Part shown: one piece after another, positions 62,038 to 64,000 of the stretch
Layout: each line of letters begins with the position of its first letter
Numbering within the stretch: position 1 is the first letter of the stretch
Source of the DNA: Mycoplasmopsis columboralis
GTDB lineage: Bacteria > Bacillota_I > Bacilli_A > Mycoplasmatales > Metamycoplasmataceae
NCBI RefSeq assembly: GCF_900660675.1
Contig: NZ_LR215039.1
Coordinates: 744,001-808,000, forward strand
Direction of reading: 5' to 3'
Length of the DNA stretch: 64,000 bases
The notes under the pieces: generated by a model
What the model was told of the DNA's origin: nothing
Databases searched by the model: none
Seen by the model: the letters and a program-made list of their open reading frames with translations, nothing else
Program-made: the position numbers and the translations under genes

Positions 62038-64000
62038 ATGCTTATGAAAAAACAGAATTTACTTTTAACAATGGAAAACATTTTTAATTATAAATCAAAA
62101 AACGGTGATTACCGTTTTTTGAACATAGCTAAAATTGATATCTTTGAACAAGTTCCAACCGTTTTTTACATAAATTCTGAATATAATGATTTTTCTTATT
62201 CAAGTTTTTGGAATTCTTTAATTGAAAAAAACGCTACAACCTTATCTCTTTGATTATCTGCTGAAGAAGACAAGTTTCGTAAAATTATTTTTAATAAATC
62301 AGAAGTTAACGACCACATTGATTATCTAAAATTAAAAAATGTGGTTAAAAAAAGTGATCATAATTTACCAATATATACTGTTTGAAAGGATTGTCTAAAA
62401 GAGTATCCTAACACCACCGAAACTCGTGAAGAAATTAAAAAGTGATTTAATAATTTTGAAATTTCAACAAAGAATGCTTTTTATAATGTGCTCACACAAA
62501 ATTCCGAGCAAATTGTATCTGCTATCAATGAATTCACAAAAGAGATTTCGTTATTAGAAAATAAAATTAAATCAAAAAGTGTTGTTTTATCTGAGTCTGA
62601 TATTGTTGAATTTTTAGAAAACTTCAACAAAGAAACATTAAGAATCCAAAATAACATTTTTGAAAAATATTTGGAAGTGTTTCAAAAGTTAAGTACAAGA
62701 TATGAATTTTACTCAAAAAATCAATTAATATTAAATGGTACAGCACAAGAGCAACAAATCAAAGAATACAAAATTCAACTAAAGTATTTAGATGACATTT
62801 CTAAAAGTTCAATTCACAAAGTTTATAATGATTTGAAAATTCGTGACATTTTAAGTGAAATTGAATTTTATAAAAACTATCGTAATAAACTTTCAACTCA
62901 GTCGTTGCAACAAATAGATTTATTTAAAACTAGATTAAAAAATCAAATTACAACATTAAAAAGCGAAATAAAGAAAATCCCAGGAATTAATCCAAATAAA
63001 GAACAATTATACAAAAACTACTTTTATTTAAGATCGTTGCTAAAATTGTGGTTTAAAAACAAGCAATACTTTAAATACTCTTCAATTGATACTTTAGAAA
63101 AAGTTAACAAAAATTTAATTGCAGAAAAAATCTTCTTTAATATTGGAGACAAAAAAAGTATTTATAAGCTCTCACCAATAAAAAAATTCTTTATGTATAA
63201 AGAACTTGAATTAGACTTTGATGAAAAAGCCCAAAAAGCTTATGAGGAATCAGACAATCAAGCTCTCTTAATTCAAAAAACTATTGATAAACTCCAAAAG
63301 AAACTCAAAAAGATTACTAAAAATTCTTACAATCAAATTACCATTAAAAAAAATATAGTTAAGTATCAAGCTCTCGAACAAAGAATTAAACTCGCTGAAG
63401 CAGATTTAGATTGAAACAAATATTCTGAACAAAAACTTTACAAAAACGCACTAAAAAATAAAAATTTAAAAGTTAAAAAACTTATTTCAAATACTAAGAA
63501 ATCGCTCAAAGAAGCTAACAACTTTTTTAAATTTTTCCGTGAATTTATAAATTCGCATCCAAATAAAAGTGTAGTGCTCTCAAGTGATGAATATATTAAA
63601 TTTGAAAATTTCTTTACTCAGTACATTGATTTAGATTTATTTAATGATTTTATAATTCAACTTGGAGAATTTACACTAGATCGTAACAAAGGAAGTTCAA
63701 AATTTATCAATTACTTTGTAGCAATGATCAAGTTTGTTAAAGCTTATGAATACTTATCAATAAATAACATTAACTTTTTCAACCGATTTAAAGATTTAAA
63801 CTTTCTAGAAGCTACTAAATTCAAACTAGTTAAATATTATTTAAACCCTACTAAAGTATTATTTATCGAAGATGATTCAAATATTAATAATTACAATATC
63901 AAAAATGAATTTCTAAGAGTTTTTAAAAACATTGCAATGGATAATGGAATAACATATGTGTTTTTAAGTGAAGATACTAAGTTTATAGTTAATAATTTTG
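62038..64000 (+). CDS. OppF-like ABC protein with eroded Walker A (partial)
   Basis: This is the N-terminal 654 codons of a longer gene running past the window. It starts MLMKKQNLLLTMENIFNYKS, matching the N-terminal strand pattern of OppF ATPases. The Walker A position reads YINSEYNDFSYSSF instead of a GxSGSGKST type. A ~430-aa coiled-coil-like Lys/Glu-rich insert follows, as in mycoplasma OppF. At the end, PTKVLFIEDDSNINN and GITYVFLSEDTKFIVNNF match the Walker B/H-loop layout with changed key residues (SEDTK for SHDLS). Probably a non-hydrolysing partner subunit or a decaying paralogue. Starts directly at the stop of the S component. Confidence 0.65.

Overview
The window is a low-GC mollicute chromosome segment. 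TGA is read as tryptophan throughout: it falls at conserved Trp positions in the ribosomal proteins, GltX, PtsI, DeoB and others, and every apparent gene break is a TGA. The five tRNA genes encode CCA. There are many lipoproteins with an S/A-C lipobox. Gene content (WhiA, PtsI, DeoB, OppF-like and YitT proteins, thermonuclease lipoprotein) fits a Mycoplasma of the hominis group (Mycoplasmopsis/Metamycoplasma type). The species cannot be named from the sequence alone.

Layout. 1-4211 (minus): gltX, a small beta-barrel-like protein, acpS, plsC, scpA, scpB; most junctions overlap. 4.4-8.4 kb: YitT-family membrane protein and two convergent lipoproteins. 8.5-8.9 kb: tRNAs Asn-Glu-Val-Thr-Leu (minus). 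9.2-16 kb: ptsI, whiA, small membrane protein, rpmB, a catalytically eroded RNase J homologue, membrane protein, thioredoxin. 16.1-25.4 kb: a 20-gene S10-spc ribosomal protein operon that stops abruptly after rplO (no secY). 25.6-26.7 kb: a recent tandem lipoprotein pair. 26.8-28.6 kb (minus): rluD and a membrane protein. 28.9-33.6 kb: a giant SF1 helicase-nuclease resembling Hhe-type defence proteins. 33.7-36.3 kb: two tandem DHH phosphoesterases and tdk. 36.3-40.4 kb (minus): a C39-peptidase ABC exporter with accessory protein, then ybeY-cdd-era. 40.5-49.3 kb: rpiB, lipoproteins, deoB, an orphan transcription unit that may be an RNA gene, nitroreductase, degV, ytpR-tyrS, a His-rich lipoprotein and tuf. 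49.4-54.4 kb: a four-gene cassette (MacB-like ABC transporter, exported 218-aa protein, anchored 550-aa protein, its own type I signal peptidase) behind a long operator-like dyad. 54.5-59.1 kb: ffh, a tiny basic protein, a YwaF-like membrane protein, and infC (ATT start)-rpmI-rplT with a structured leader. 59.2-64 kb: membrane protein, thermonuclease lipoprotein, ECF S-component, and an OppF-like protein with an eroded Walker A.

Working together. Housekeeping translation genes dominate, with nucleoside salvage (cdd, tdk, deoB, rpiB, thermonuclease, NrnA-like enzymes) spread between them. Two separate peptide/protein export systems are the least explained parts: the C39 exporter at 38-40 kb and the ABC-secreted protein-signal peptidase cassette at 49.4-54.4 kb. 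Two ancestral enzymes (RNase J, OppF) persist as full-length proteins that appear to have lost their active sites. At least seven genes have a -10 box so close to the ATG that their mRNAs should be leaderless.
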